A stretch of 56,313 bases of DNA from UBA3871 sp002392265 (GTDB taxonomy: Bacteria > Bacillota > Clostridia > Peptostreptococcales > Anaerovoracaceae), in contig CAMOGS010000078.1 in assembly GCA_946614255.1 (NCBI GenBank), positions 1-56,313 of the forward strand, written 5' to 3'. Both the position numbers and the translations under genes were made by a program. Under the pieces are notes generated by a model. The model did no database searches and had not been told where the DNA came from. It saw only the letters and a list, made by a program, of their open reading frames with translations. Numbering within the stretch: position 1 is the first letter of the stretch; every line of letters starts with the position of its first letter. Shown one piece after another: positions 16,662 to 25,315 of the stretch.

Positions 16662-18590
16662 CTAGCTTACTTCGTTTCCGTCCTCTGCGATGGTCGTTAC
16701 GATTTCATATCTGCCGCCGTTGTCCGCAAAGAGCAGCATGCCCTTTGATTCCATTCCTCTGAGATTACGAGGCTTTAAGTTTGCTACAACGATGACCTTC
16801 TTCCCTACCATTTCTTCAGGCTTGAAGTATTCGGCAACGCCGGAAAGAATCTGACGGATTTCGGTGCCCATCTTTACCTTGAATACGAGGAGCTTGTCTG
16901 CCTTTGGATGCTTTTCCGCAGACAGGATAGTGCCGACACGCAGGTCAATCTTGTCGAAATCATCGATTTCGATTTCAGGCTTCAGCTCCAGAGGAATGCT
17001 CTCCGGCTCTGCAGCAGCCTTGTTCAGCTGTGAGAGCTCTTCGAGTTCCTTTTCGATATCGAGTCTCGGGAAGATAGGATCGCCCTTCTTTACCTGGTCG
17101 CCCTCGAGCATATCGAATACCGAAGCGTCATCCCATTCAGGCTCCGAATACCAGATGCCCAGCTGCTTTCTGATATTCTTTGCGGTTGTGTGCATGAATG
17201 GGTGAATCAGGATTGATATTATACGCAGAGCTTCTGCGAGATTGTGCATAACTCCGTCGAGCTCAGCTTTCTTTTCCGGCTCCTTTGCAAGTACCCAAGG
17301 AGCCTTTTCGTCGATGTATTTGTTTGCGCGTCTTACAACAATCCAGATCTCTTCAAGAGCCATGTTGAACGCATATTTATCCATCTGCTCCTCTACCTTT
17401 GCAGCAGCACCTGTTGCGACTGCTTTGAGGTCCTTTGCGAACTCGTCATCGGAAGCAGCCTTGCCCGGAATGTAGCCGCCGCAGTACTTCTCGATCATGG
17501 AAACCGTTCTGGAAACGAGGTTTCCGAGGTCGTTTGCGAGGTCATAGTTGAGGCGCTTTAAGAGAACTTCGTTTGTGAAGATTCCGTCCTGGCCGAAGGT
17601 GTACTCACGAAGCAGGAAATACTTCAGAGCATCTACGCCGTATCTGTCTATCAGCATTACAGGGTCCACAACGTTGCCCTTTGATTTACTCATCTTTCCG
17701 CCGTCTATAAGCAGCCACCCGTGGCCGATTACCTGCTTTGGCAGAGGCAAATCCGCACTCATCAGCATTGCAGGCCAGATGATGGAATGGAATCTTACGA
17801 TTTCCTTGCCCACGAGGTGAACTGCCGGCCAGTACTTGTCATAAAGCTCAGGCTCGTCAGGCCAGCCGAGAGCGGTAACGTAGTTTGAAAGGGCGTCAAC
17901 CCATACATACATTACGTGCTTTGGATCGTCAGGTACCGGGATACCCCAGTCAAATGTGGTTCTGGATACGCAGAGGTCTTCGAGACCGCTGTTGATGAAG
18001 GAAATCATCTCGTTCTTGCGGCTTTCCGGCCAGATGAAATCAGGCTGGTCTTCGTAGAGCTTTAAAAGCTTGTCTGCGTAGTTTGAGAGCTTGAAGAAGT
18101 ATGCTTCCTCGGAAGCCTTCTTTACCGGTCTGTGGCAGTCCGGGCAGCAGCCGTTTTCGTCGAGCTGAGTCTCGGTCCAAAAGGATTCGCAAGGTGTGCA
18201 GTAGAGTCCTTCGTACTTTCCTTTGTATATATCGCCCTTTGCCATCATCTTTTTCCAGATTTCCTGGCAGCGCTTCATATGTCTTTCTTCGGTGGTTCTG
18301 ATAAAGTCATCGTTGGAAATTTCCATTGTTTTCCACAGGTCTTTGATTCCGGCAACAATCTTGTCGACGTAAGCCTGAGCAGTCACGCCTGCAGCGTCGG
18401 CCTTTTCCTGAATCTTCTGGCCGTGCTCGTCGGTTCCTGTGAGGAATCTTACGTCATAACCTGTGGCTCTCTTGAATCTTGCCATTGCATCGGCCATAAC
18501 CGTGCAGTATGTGTGACCTATATGAAGGTTGTCGCTTGGATAATAAATTGGGGTGGTAATGTAATAAGTTCCCTTGTTCTTTGCTGTCAT
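16662..18590 (-). CDS. metG: Methionine-tRNA ligase with C-terminal tRNA-binding domain
   Basis: 642 residues from the ATG at 18590, which has AAAGGAAG upstream; a 12-codon extension lacks support. The class I motifs are HIGH (23-26) and KMSKS (299-303). A zinc knuckle with two CxxC pairs (Cys131/134 and Cys149/152) marks the connective peptide. The last 100 residues (from DFDKIDLRVGTI) form an EMAP-II/Trbp111-like OB-fold that binds tRNA and dimerises the enzyme. The enzyme charges initiator and elongator tRNA-Met. It is the second gene after the 19055 promoter, preceded by a small membrane protein gene 77 bases upstream. Confidence 0.97.
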   Translation of the reverse strand: MTAKNKGTYYITTPIYYPSDNLHIGHTYCTVMADAMARFKRATGYDVRFLTGTDEHGQKIQEKADAAGVTAQAYVDKIVAGIKDLWKTMEISNDDFIRTTEERHMKRCQEIWKKMMAKGDIYKGKYEGLYCTPCESFWTETQLDENGCCPDCHRPVKKASEEAYFFKLSNYADKLLKLYEDQPDFIWPESRKNEMISFINSGLEDLCVSRTTFDWGIPVPDDPKHVMYVWVDALSNYVTALGWPDEPELYDKYWPAVHLVGKEIVRFHSIIWPAMLMSADLPLPKQVIGHGWLLIDGGKMSKSKGNVVDPVMLIDRYGVDALKYFLLREYTFGQDGIFTNEVLLKRLNYDLANDLGNLVSRTVSMIEKYCGGYIPGKAASDDEFAKDLKAVATGAAAKVEEQMDKYAFNMALEEIWIVVRRANKYIDEKAPWVLAKEPEKKAELDGVMHNLAEALRIISILIHPFMHTTAKNIRKQLGIWYSEPEWDDASVFDMLEGDQVKKGDPIFPRLDIEKELEELSQLNKAAAEPESIPLELKPEIEIDDFDKIDLRVGTILSAEKHPKADKLLVFKVKMGTEIRQILSGVAEYFKPEEMVGKKVIVVANLKPRNLRGMESKGMLLFADNGGRYEIVTTIAEDGNEVS

Positions 18591-18667
18591 TGTGATAACT
18601 TCCTTTCGTTTTCTGCCGCGCAGCATCTGATGGGAATGCCCGCTCGCATTTATTTGAATGTTTTCTT

Positions 18668-19000
18668 TTATTCTTCTTCTAATTCTGTTTCTGTTTTTTC
18701 TGTTTCTGTTTGTGCAGTTTCTATTTCTGCCGCCCGAGCACGTTTTTCCTTTGCCTTTGACCCATCGGAAGGCTTCATCATGGAAACGATATCATAAACA
18801 ATGATCCATGATGTGAGTGCAGTCAGAACGCATCTCGGAATACTGATGTGTGTTCTTGCCTGCCATAAAAGTACCAGGCACATGAGTGCAACGCCGATAA
18901 CAGCTCCCGTCGCGGATGCTTTGCCGTTAAAGCCATACATCTTTGTCAGAAGAGCTCCTATCAGCACAAACATGACTAGACCGATTAAATATACTTTCAT
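18668..19000 (-). CDS. Small membrane protein with charged C-terminal tail, unknown
   Basis: 110 residues from the ATG at 19000, chosen because GGAGGG lies 9 bases upstream and the longer ORF starts without support. Three hydrophobic segments (about residues 2-20, 28-46 and 55-74) are followed by a 35-residue Glu/Lys/Thr-rich tail with repeated ETEKTE units. I do not recognise the family. It is the first gene after a good promoter and leads to metG. The charged tail would face the cytoplasm if the N-terminus is outside; topology is not certain. Confidence 0.7.
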   Translation of the reverse strand: MKVYLIGLVMFVLIGALLTKMYGFNGKASATGAVIGVALMCLVLLWQARTHISIPRCVLTALTSWIIVYDIVSMMKPSDGSKAKEKRARAAEIETAQTETEKTETELEEE

Positions 19001-19054
19001 AAATAATACCCTCCGTGTTTGTACTTTGGCGAAAAATCGCCCAAATAATACTTT

Positions 19055-19083
19055 ATTATACAACGAGCAGCCTTAATTCGCAA
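19055..19083 (-). promoter_or_regulatory. Leftward promoter for the small membrane protein-metG-tatD genes
   Basis: Minus strand TTGCGA (19078-19083), 17-base spacer, TATAAT (19055-19060). The -35 abuts the palindromic repeat that starts at 19083. The 5' leader (about 48 bases) contains a 5-bp hairpin (GGCGA...TCGCC). Confidence 0.65.
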
Positions 19084-19182
19084 GGCGAATCTGGGGACAG
19101 GCACCAAATTGGCCTTTTTTCCAATTTGGTGCCTGTCCCCAGATTCGCCTTTTTGGAAGTTTGGTGCCTGTCCCTAGATTGG
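19083..19182. repeat. Palindromic GGGGACAGGCACC repeat, copy 1
   Basis: Perfect inverted repeat with 30-base arms (19083-19112 and 19121-19150) around an 8-base loop of CCTTTTTT. The arm core is GGGGACAGGCACCAAATT. A third, slightly diverged half unit (TTTGGTGCCTGTCCCTAGAT) follows at 19161-19180. Related copies are at 25215, 29306 and 47758. The T-run is in the loop rather than after the stem, so this copy is not a classic terminator. Confidence 0.92.
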
Positions 19183-19747
19183 AAAGTCAATGAATTTGGG
19201 GTGTTTTAGGGGGTAATCTTGTAAGTTTGATATGTAGCAACGCATTTACGATGTGTTGGTGGTGTGTGGCTCGCGCTATTTTCAACGGGTTTCGGCCTTT
19301 GTTGAATTTTTGTATATTTTTGGCAAAATTTCACATATTTTTTGCCATTTCTTGTATGTTTTTTAATATATACTGCTTTTACCAAACAAGATTGTATTTA
19401 ATGTATTTTTGCGTTCCTTCCTCCTTGACACGCATATCAGTTAACATTCCGCGCAAATGTTGATATTTCAACGTTTATTCGTATTCTTCACTCAAGCAGA
19501 CTCTCTATTTTACCCTTCGATTTTTCCTGTAATACTCGTTAAAACGTTGGTATTTCAACGTTTATGCGGGTTTGCTATGGTTAACTGAGTTATCCACAAA
19601 AGTTTACGATTTAGCAAAAAAAATCATATCCCGAATTTTCCCTGAAATATCAACATTTTCAGCCTTAATTTGATGGATTTATTCACATCGGGAAAGATGG
19701 CTAATTAATTAAAACGTTGAAATTTCAACATTTGATATTTTTGAGTA
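19183..19747. other. AT-rich intergenic region with four palindromic boxes
   Basis: No gene is supported between the leftward promoter (19083) and birA (19893). This part is AT-rich and contains four copies of a palindrome with core GTTGAWATTTCAAC at about 19455-19476, 19541-19563, 19643-19660 and 19711-19733. The third copy is diverged on one side. A DnaA-box-like TTATCCACA is at 19590-19598. Short ORFs here have no ribosome sites and no recognisable products. Confidence 0.7.
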
Positions 19748-19779
19748 TTGTAAACTTTGAACTCAGTTTCAGTTGACAA
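19748..19779 (+). promoter_or_regulatory. BirA operator (biotin regulon)
   Basis: TTGTAAACT (19748-19756), 14-base spacer, AGTTGACAA (19771-19779). This matches the Firmicute BirA box, two inverted TTGTnAACY-type halves 14-16 bases apart. It overlaps the -35 of the birA promoter, so biotinyl-AMP-loaded BirA should block RNA polymerase and repress birA-bioY when biotin is plentiful. Confidence 0.85.
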
Positions 19780-19801
19780 ATACCTCGAAAAAACATATAA
19801 T
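19773..19801 (+). promoter_or_regulatory. Consensus promoter of birA-bioY
   Basis: TTGACA (19773-19778), 17-base spacer, TATAAT (19796-19801): a perfect sigma-A promoter. Transcription should start near 19808, leaving a leader of about 85 bases with two short GC hairpins (GGGGCGAGCTGCCCC, and GGGGTTTAACCCC just before the ribosome site). Confidence 0.88.
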
Positions 19802-19892
19802 TTTAGGTGAAATTTTGTATTTATTTTTGTGCACGGGGCGAGCTGCCCCATACACCTTGAAAAAACAGGGGTTTAACCCCCGGGGAGATGCA

Positions 19893-20891
19893 ATGAGAGG
19901 AAAGATAACGGTCAAAGACAGGGTGCTGTTAATACTTGAAGAGAATAAAGGCAGCACAATATCGGGTGAAGCCCTGGCAAAAGCATTAAATGTCAGCAGG
20001 GCTGCTGTATGGAAGGCTATGAAGCAGCTTCAGGAAGAGGGATACGAGATCAGCGCCAGCACGAACAGGGGCTACTGCCTCGATTTAAACAGCGATGTCC
20101 TGTCCATGCAGGGTATTGCAAGCTATGTTCGTGCCACTCCACAGCCGAGAATCATTGTATACGAGACCATCGACTCCACAAACAAGCTCGCAAAGAGCCT
20201 CGCCGTCGAAGGTGCGCTTCACGGAACCTGCGTCGCGGCAAACATGCAAACCGAAGGCAGGGGGCGCCTGGGCAGAAGCTTTTTCTCCCCGCCTCAAAGC
20301 GGAATATACCTCAGCATTATCCTGAGGCCGGAAATCGACATATCCAAAGCAACTCTGATAACCACAATGGCCAGCGTGGCAACCTCAACGGCTATCAGTG
20401 ATGTCTGCGGCATAGAAACGGATATAAAATGGGTAAACGACCTGTATTTCCGTGATAAAAAGGTATGCGGAATACTGACCGAAGCAGTAACAAACTTTGA
20501 AACGGGAAAGATTGACAGCATTGTTGTGGGAATCGGCATAAATTGTGCGCCTCCAAATTGCGATTTGCCGGACGAAATCAAGGACATCTATGGTTTTATA
20601 CCCGGAGGCTTTTCTTATTCGCGAAATCAGCTCACAGCCGAGGTCATATCGCGCGTAATGGAGTTCTGCAGCAGCATAGAGGACGGAGATTACTCATTTA
20701 TCGAGGAATATCACCGTCGCTCCATGATAATAGGAAATAAAATAAATATATTCAAGGGTGGATTAAATCACGATCCCATCAAAGCAACAGCTATCGACAT
20801 AGATAAATTCGGCGGCCTGATTGTAAAATACGAAAACGGAAAAACCGAAACTCTGACGAGCGGTGAGGTTTCAATCAGACCTGTTCCGTAA
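19893..20891 (+). CDS. birA: Bifunctional biotin-protein ligase and biotin operon repressor
   Basis: 332 residues from the ATG at 19893 (GGGAG 7 bases upstream); a TTG inside the promoter is ruled out. Residues 5-65 form a winged helix-turn-helix (ISGEALAKALNVSRAAVWKAMKQL). Then comes the ligase core with GRGRLGR (122-128), which binds biotinyl-AMP, and KWVNDLYF (179-186), where Val replaces the usual Pro of KWPND; a C-terminal SH3-like domain ends with LTSGEVSIR. It activates biotin and attaches it to carrier lysines such as that of MmdC, and acts as repressor at the operator just upstream. It is followed by bioY. Confidence 0.97.
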   Translation: MRGKITVKDRVLLILEENKGSTISGEALAKALNVSRAAVWKAMKQLQEEGYEISASTNRGYCLDLNSDVLSMQGIASYVRATPQPRIIVYETIDSTNKLAKSLAVEGALHGTCVAANMQTEGRGRLGRSFFSPPQSGIYLSIILRPEIDISKATLITTMASVATSTAISDVCGIETDIKWVNDLYFRDKKVCGILTEAVTNFETGKIDSIVVGIGINCAPPNCDLPDEIKDIYGFIPGGFSYSRNQLTAEVISRVMEFCSSIEDGDYSFIEEYHRRSMIIGNKINIFKGGLNHDPIKATAIDIDKFGGLIVKYENGKTETLTSGEVSIRPVP

Positions 20892-20951
20892 TCACGCTGT
20901 AATCGCACAGCATCGCACGCTCAAAATAATCAAATAAAGGGGATAAATATT

Positions 20952-21545
20952 ATGACATTATCAAACACGACAAACAAAACCAAAACCCAATATCTCATAC
21001 TCACAGCAATGATGACCGCCTTTACGGCTATCTGCGCCGTAATTTCGGTGCCGCTGCCCTTCTCACCGGTACCGGTGTCGCTTGCAACACTGGCGGTGCT
21101 GATCTGCGGCGGTCTGCTCGGTCCAAAATACGGCAGTCTCTCACAGATTATCTATCTGCTCCTCGGAGCTGTTGGTGTTCCGATTTTTCATAGCTTCACA
21201 GGCGGAATGGGGATACTGCTCGGCCCTACGGGCGGATTTCTCTTTGGCTACATCTTTATGGCCTTCACATTCGGGCTGCTAACGGACATTATTCTGAAAA
21301 ACAAAAGAACGGGCGATATCAAAGCAACTGCCCTATTATTTTTTGCGGCAGTCCACGCAACTATTACCTGCTACATTCCAGGACTTTTATGGTTCATGGT
21401 CGTTACGGGAAACGGAATCGGCGCCGCAGCTTCAATGGCCGTGCTGCCGTTCATCCCGGTAGATCTTTTTAAATGCATAGTGGCGGCTCTCCTTGTAAAA
21501 CGCTTGACCTCTATACTCCCAAAAGGGTATAATATCCATATATAG
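20952..21545 (+). CDS. bioY: Biotin transporter substrate-binding component BioY
   Basis: 197 residues with about six hydrophobic segments. The N-terminus has the BioY opening (LTAMMTAFTAICAVISVPLPFS) with the PVSLATLAVLICGGLLG segment and the GPTGGFLFGY signature. It is the S-component of an ECF importer and binds biotin; the shared ATPases (EcfA/A'/T) are not in this window. The ATG at 20952 has AAAGGGGA upstream. It is 60 bases after birA with no separate promoter seen, so it should be under the same biotin control. No biotin biosynthesis genes are present here, consistent with scavenging. Confidence 0.95.
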   Translation: MTLSNTTNKTKTQYLILTAMMTAFTAICAVISVPLPFSPVPVSLATLAVLICGGLLGPKYGSLSQIIYLLLGAVGVPIFHSFTGGMGILLGPTGGFLFGYIFMAFTFGLLTDIILKNKRTGDIKATALLFFAAVHATITCYIPGLLWFMVVTGNGIGAAASMAVLPFIPVDLFKCIVAALLVKRLTSILPKGYNIHI

Positions 21546-21582
21546 CAAAGTACATCAGTATGTCTATGTGAAAGGAGAATAA

Positions 21583-22245
21583 ATGAAAGTTACAGCTTAT
21601 CCGCAAAACCGCCTGCAGCCTATGCAGGAGGTTCTGGCAGAAATCCTTGATGCAGCAGTGTACGAGCTTCATTTAGATGCCACTGAATTCTATGACACCT
21701 TTGCAATAAGTGACCTCGCAAAGCGCATGGAAAAGGGTGACCTGAAAATACTTGACGAGCTGAAGGAAAAATTCGGGGGCTCATACAAAAAGCTTGCCGG
21801 CACTATAATGGCAGGCAGAGACCGTCAGGTGGGGCAGGTTCCGCTTCGCTATGCAGGAGGCACCAGTCCGGAGCACTGGGCAGGCACAATGCTTGCTTAC
21901 TATCAGTGGCAGTCATGCATACCATTTGCGGAGATTAATAAGTACCTTTCAATCGAATATGTAAAGGGCATGCACGGTGATTTTCACGAGCGCTCGCCAC
22001 AGGAATTCGCGGCTACGATAAGCACCCTCTTCAAGGGGGCAAAGCGAGACACTAATCTCGCAAGCATCCGCCGGGCCGCAGGCATGAGCCAGAAGCAGCT
22101 CGCCGAAGCCGCAGACATACCTGTCCGCACAATTCAGCAGTACGAACAGCGCCAAAAGAATATCAACAAGGCTCAGGCAGAATACATCTTCCGTATAGCG
22201 AGAGTTCTCGGATGTAAAATGGACGATTTACTTGAACTGTTTTAG
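21583..22245 (+). CDS. XRE-family helix-turn-helix protein with unassigned N-terminal domain
   Basis: 220 residues. The C-terminal 65 residues are a clear XRE/Cro HTH (SIRRAAGMSQKQLAEAADIP, then VRTIQQYEQRQKNINKAQ). The N-terminal 150 residues (with YELHLDATEFYDTFAISDLA and a GGTSPEHWAGTMLAYYQWQS stretch) are not a domain I recognise; similar architectures occur in Lachnospiraceae-type genomes from memory. The start ATG at 21583 has AAAGGAG upstream. It sits 37 bases after bioY and 25 bases before a GNAT gene, so it may be cotranscribed with them. Target genes are unknown. Confidence 0.8.
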   Translation: MKVTAYPQNRLQPMQEVLAEILDAAVYELHLDATEFYDTFAISDLAKRMEKGDLKILDELKEKFGGSYKKLAGTIMAGRDRQVGQVPLRYAGGTSPEHWAGTMLAYYQWQSCIPFAEINKYLSIEYVKGMHGDFHERSPQEFAATISTLFKGAKRDTNLASIRRAAGMSQKQLAEAADIPVRTIQQYEQRQKNINKAQAEYIFRIARVLGCKMDDLLELF

Positions 22246-22270
22246 CTATTAAAAGCCGGAGGTAAAGCGT

Positions 22271-22837
22271 ATGGAAAAAAACGAAATGGATTACAGACCG
22301 CTTCTTGAAAAGTTCAGACCTGCCACAATGGCAGATTTGGACAGAATCGCGGAGATTTATGAAAAGCACCTTGACTGGGAAGAAGAAACGGGCTTTCACA
22401 ACGGCTGGCAGCGCGGCGTTTATCCCACAAAGAACACGGCACGCCCTGCCATTGAGCTCGGCGAAATGTTTGTGCTCGAGGTTGACGGAGTAATAGTCGG
22501 CTCGGCGCGCATCAATCACGAGCAGCCCGAAGCCTACAAGCAGTGCAAATGGGAATATGATGTTCCTGACGACAGAATAATGATAATGCACACCCTCGTG
22601 GTCGATCCGGATTACCGCGGAAAGGGCTACGGCTGGGCATTTCTGATGTTCTACGAGAATTATTCTCTGGACCATTTCTGCCCTGTGCTGAGAATTGACA
22701 CATTCGTATTAAACGAACCTGCCCTGAACAGATACCTCCGCATGGGATATACTCTTTCAGGGAAAATCCCTTGCACATTTAACGGCATTCCCGGCATGAC
22801 ACTGGCATGTCTCGAGAAGAAGGCCGAAAGGAGATAA
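22271..22837 (+). CDS. GNAT family N-acetyltransferase
   Basis: 188 residues. A GNAT fold is indicated by FRPATMADLDRIAEIYEKH at the N-terminus, the beta4 strand MIMHTLVVDPDYRGKGYGWA containing the acetyl-CoA-binding R-x-x-G-x-G/A loop (RGKGYG), and a C-terminal LNRYLRMGYTL segment that matches the usual Y-x-x-x-G-F/Y end. The acceptor is not predictable. CGGAGGT lies upstream of the ATG at 22271. It is 13 bases before the EamA gene and 25 bases after the XRE gene. Confidence 0.88.
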   Translation: MEKNEMDYRPLLEKFRPATMADLDRIAEIYEKHLDWEEETGFHNGWQRGVYPTKNTARPAIELGEMFVLEVDGVIVGSARINHEQPEAYKQCKWEYDVPDDRIMIMHTLVVDPDYRGKGYGWAFLMFYENYSLDHFCPVLRIDTFVLNEPALNRYLRMGYTLSGKIPCTFNGIPGMTLACLEKKAERR

Positions 22838-22850
22838 AAGGAGAAAAACT

Positions 22851-23771
22851 ATGAGCGATAAATTTCGCGGCAACCTCCTCCTGCTGCTGACTGCGGCAAT
22901 CTGGGGTTCCGCTTTCGTTGCCCAAAGCGTAGGCATGGACTATATCGAGCCGTTCACCTTTAACGGTATCAGGCAGATAATTGCAGCTGTCGTGCTGGTG
23001 CCTGTGGCTTACATCTTTGTAAACAGAGATCGCCGTATAGCGCAGTCAGGCGAAGGCTACACGGAGCCGACCGAAGAAGAAAAAAAGCAATCCGTCAGGA
23101 CCCACGCAGTAGGCGGCTTCTGGTGCGGCGTGTGTCTCTTTGTAGCAAGCTCGCTTCAGCAGATTGGCATACAGTACACGACCGCCGGTAAAGCAGGCTT
23201 TGTGACGGCTCTTTACATACTTATCGTGCCAATCCTCGGAATCTTTCTGAAAAAACGCGTACGTCCGATTTTGTGGTTTTGCGTTATCATCGCGGCTGTC
23301 GGACTTTACCTGCTCTGTATGCAGGGCGGTTTCGGGCTCGAAAAGGGCGATTTCTACGTCTTTCTCTGCGCGATTGTGTTCTCGCTTCACATACTCGTAA
23401 TAGACCACTATTCGCCTAAAACAAACGGTGTGGCGCTGTCCTGCATTCAGTTCGCCTTTGCGGGGCTGTTTGCGATTCCGCCTATTCTCCTTTTTGAGAA
23501 TCCTGAAATGACATACATAATTATGGCGTGGAAGCCGATTCTTTATGCCGGTATTCTCTCCGGTGCAGGCGGCTACACCCTCCAGATTCTCGGTCAGAAG
23601 AATACCGACCCGACCGTTGCGTCACTGCTTCTGAGCCTTGAATCCGTTTTCGCGGTTATTTCCGGCATGATTATTCTCAATGAGATGATGTCAGGGCGCG
23701 AGCTGCTCGGCTGCGCTTTGATGTTTGCCGCAATAATACTGGCGCAGCTTCCTGAAAGGAAAAAACTATAA
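22851..23771 (+). CDS. EamA/DMT superfamily transporter
   Basis: 306 residues with ten predicted transmembrane helices arranged as two EamA repeats (about 5-150 and 165-300). The first repeat opens with LLLTAAIWGSAFVAQSVGMDYI and the second ends with the typical SVFAVISGMIILNEMMSGRELLGCALMF-like helix pair. A charged loop (about residues 60-85, Glu/Lys/Arg-rich) separates TM2 and TM3. Members export amino acids or metabolites; substrate is unknown. AAAGGAG lies upstream of the start. Its stop codon directly precedes the ATG of the MBOAT gene. Confidence 0.92.
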   Translation: MSDKFRGNLLLLLTAAIWGSAFVAQSVGMDYIEPFTFNGIRQIIAAVVLVPVAYIFVNRDRRIAQSGEGYTEPTEEEKKQSVRTHAVGGFWCGVCLFVASSLQQIGIQYTTAGKAGFVTALYILIVPILGIFLKKRVRPILWFCVIIAAVGLYLLCMQGGFGLEKGDFYVFLCAIVFSLHILVIDHYSPKTNGVALSCIQFAFAGLFAIPPILLFENPEMTYIIMAWKPILYAGILSGAGGYTLQILGQKNTDPTVASLLLSLESVFAVISGMIILNEMMSGRELLGCALMFAAIILAQLPERKKL

Positions 23772-25217
23772 ATGTTATTTTCATCACTTATTTTCCTGGT
23801 TGTCTTCCTGCCCTGCGTACTGTTCATCTATTACGCAGTGCTGCGCAGACACCGGCATCTTCAAAACTGCTTCCTGCTGATTGCAAGCCTTGGATTCTAT
23901 GCCTGGGGCGAGCCCTGGTTTGTCCTGGTCATGTTCCTTTCAATCTGCTGCAATTACGGGTTCGGGCTACTGGTAGACCGCTTCAGGCAGGACAGAAAAA
24001 AAGCAAAGGCTGTTATCAGCCTTTCTTTGGTGTTCAATTTAGGAATAATCTTTATATTTAAATATCTGATGTTCACGCTCGAAAATCTGAATGCCCTGCT
24101 GCATTCGGATTTTACTGTGCCTGAAATTGCGCTTCCGATCGGCATCAGCTTTTTCACCTTCCAGGCAATCAGCTATGTCATCGACGTTTACCGCGAAAAG
24201 GGACAGGTTCAGAGGAATCTTCTGAACGTCGGGCTCTACATTTCGTTCTTCCCGCAGCTCATCGCCGGCCCAATCATCCGCTACGAAGTTGTAAGTAATC
24301 AGATTATGAACCGCCGCGAAAGCTGGGACGACTTTGCAATAGGCGTATCCCGGTTCCTGGTGGGGCTTGCGAAAAAGGGACTGCTTGCGAATGCCTTTGC
24401 GGTAGTCGCCGACAAGGCTTTTGCGGTGGCGACCACAGACTACTGCTCGGTAAGCTTTGCGTGGATGGGCGCAATCGCCTACACGCTCCAGATTTACTAT
24501 GACTTTTCGGGATATTCGGATATGGCAATAGGCCTCGGCCGCATGTTTGGCTTTCACTTCCCTGAAAACTTCAACTACCCTTACATTTCAAAATCCTGCA
24601 GCGAATTCTGGCGCAGATGGCATATCTCGCTGGGCAGCTGGTTCCGCGACTATGTGTACATCTCTCTCGGAGGCAGCCGCGTAGCAAGTAAGGGTCGCCT
24701 TGTGTTCAACCTGCTCGTTGTCTGGTTCCTCACAGGACTTTGGCACGGAGCGAACTGGACGTTTATCTGCTGGGGCCTGATGTACTTTATTCTAATCTCG
24801 ATAGAAAAGCTGACAGGATGGGAAAAACGTCTATCGCAGATAAACGATAAAAGAGTAAATGCAATTGCTCACGTCTATACCATGCTGATGGTAATTCTGG
24901 GCTGGGTATTCTTCAGAGCTGAGACAATCGGCGATGCCCTGACATATATATCCATCATGTTCGGCAATTCCGACGTGGCATTTTTCGATAAATTCTTTAT
25001 CGGCTTTCTCAGGGAAAATGCGGTCTACTTTTTCTTTGGCCTGCTGTTCTGCGCACCGGTTGCAAAGAAAATCCGCGCCGCAACACAGACCCGCACGAAG
25101 GAATCCAATCCGCTCGTATGCACCCTGTATGCGCTGCTTTTAATCGGCGGACTACTGGTAACAATGGCATACCTCATAAAGGGTGCCTACAACCCATTCA
25201 TCTACTTTAACTTCTAA
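23772..25217 (+). CDS. MBOAT family O-acyltransferase (AlgI/DltB-like)
   Basis: 481 residues, about eleven transmembrane segments. The N-terminus MLFSSLIFLVVFLPCVLFIY and the segments PIGISFFTFQAISYVIDVYR, SKSCSEFWRRWHISLG and GLWHGANWTFICWG are classic for AlgI-type acyltransferases; His325 in GLWHGANW is the expected catalytic residue. It should move acetyl groups across the membrane for O-acetylation of a cell-surface polysaccharide. The ATG abuts the EamA stop with no gap; AAAGGA lies 12 bases upstream. The next gene encodes a DHHW protein, the usual partner. A palindromic repeat starts exactly at its stop codon. Confidence 0.95.
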   Translation: MLFSSLIFLVVFLPCVLFIYYAVLRRHRHLQNCFLLIASLGFYAWGEPWFVLVMFLSICCNYGFGLLVDRFRQDRKKAKAVISLSLVFNLGIIFIFKYLMFTLENLNALLHSDFTVPEIALPIGISFFTFQAISYVIDVYREKGQVQRNLLNVGLYISFFPQLIAGPIIRYEVVSNQIMNRRESWDDFAIGVSRFLVGLAKKGLLANAFAVVADKAFAVATTDYCSVSFAWMGAIAYTLQIYYDFSGYSDMAIGLGRMFGFHFPENFNYPYISKSCSEFWRRWHISLGSWFRDYVYISLGGSRVASKGRLVFNLLVVWFLTGLWHGANWTFICWGLMYFILISIEKLTGWEKRLSQINDKRVNAIAHVYTMLMVILGWVFFRAETIGDALTYISIMFGNSDVAFFDKFFIGFLRENAVYFFFGLLFCAPVAKKIRAATQTRTKESNPLVCTLYALLLIGGLLVTMAYLIKGAYNPFIYFNF

Positions 25218-25302
25218 TCTGGGGACAGGCACCAAATTAGCCTTTTTTCCAATTTGGTGCCAGTCCCTAAATTAGCCTTTTTTCCAATTTGGGGACAGGC
25301 CA
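25215..25302. repeat. Palindromic GGGGACAGGCACC repeat, copy 2
   Basis: Imperfect inverted repeat with 24-base arms (25215-25238 and 25251-25274) plus a third half unit (25275-25302, TTTTTTCCAATTTGGGGACA). It fills almost the whole gap between the MBOAT stop codon and the DHHW start and takes the place of a normal ribosome site. Confidence 0.88.
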
Positions 25303-25315
25303 AAACAAAATTGAT

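Noticed and set aside
19183..19892. Possible chromosomal replication origin (divergent genes, AT-rich, one DnaA box, iterated palindromes)
   Set aside because: Only one perfect DnaA-type 9-mer was seen, no dnaA, dnaN, gyrB or rpmH lies nearby, and genes to the right return to the minus strand after 26.5 kb. The birA promoter explains the divergence well enough.
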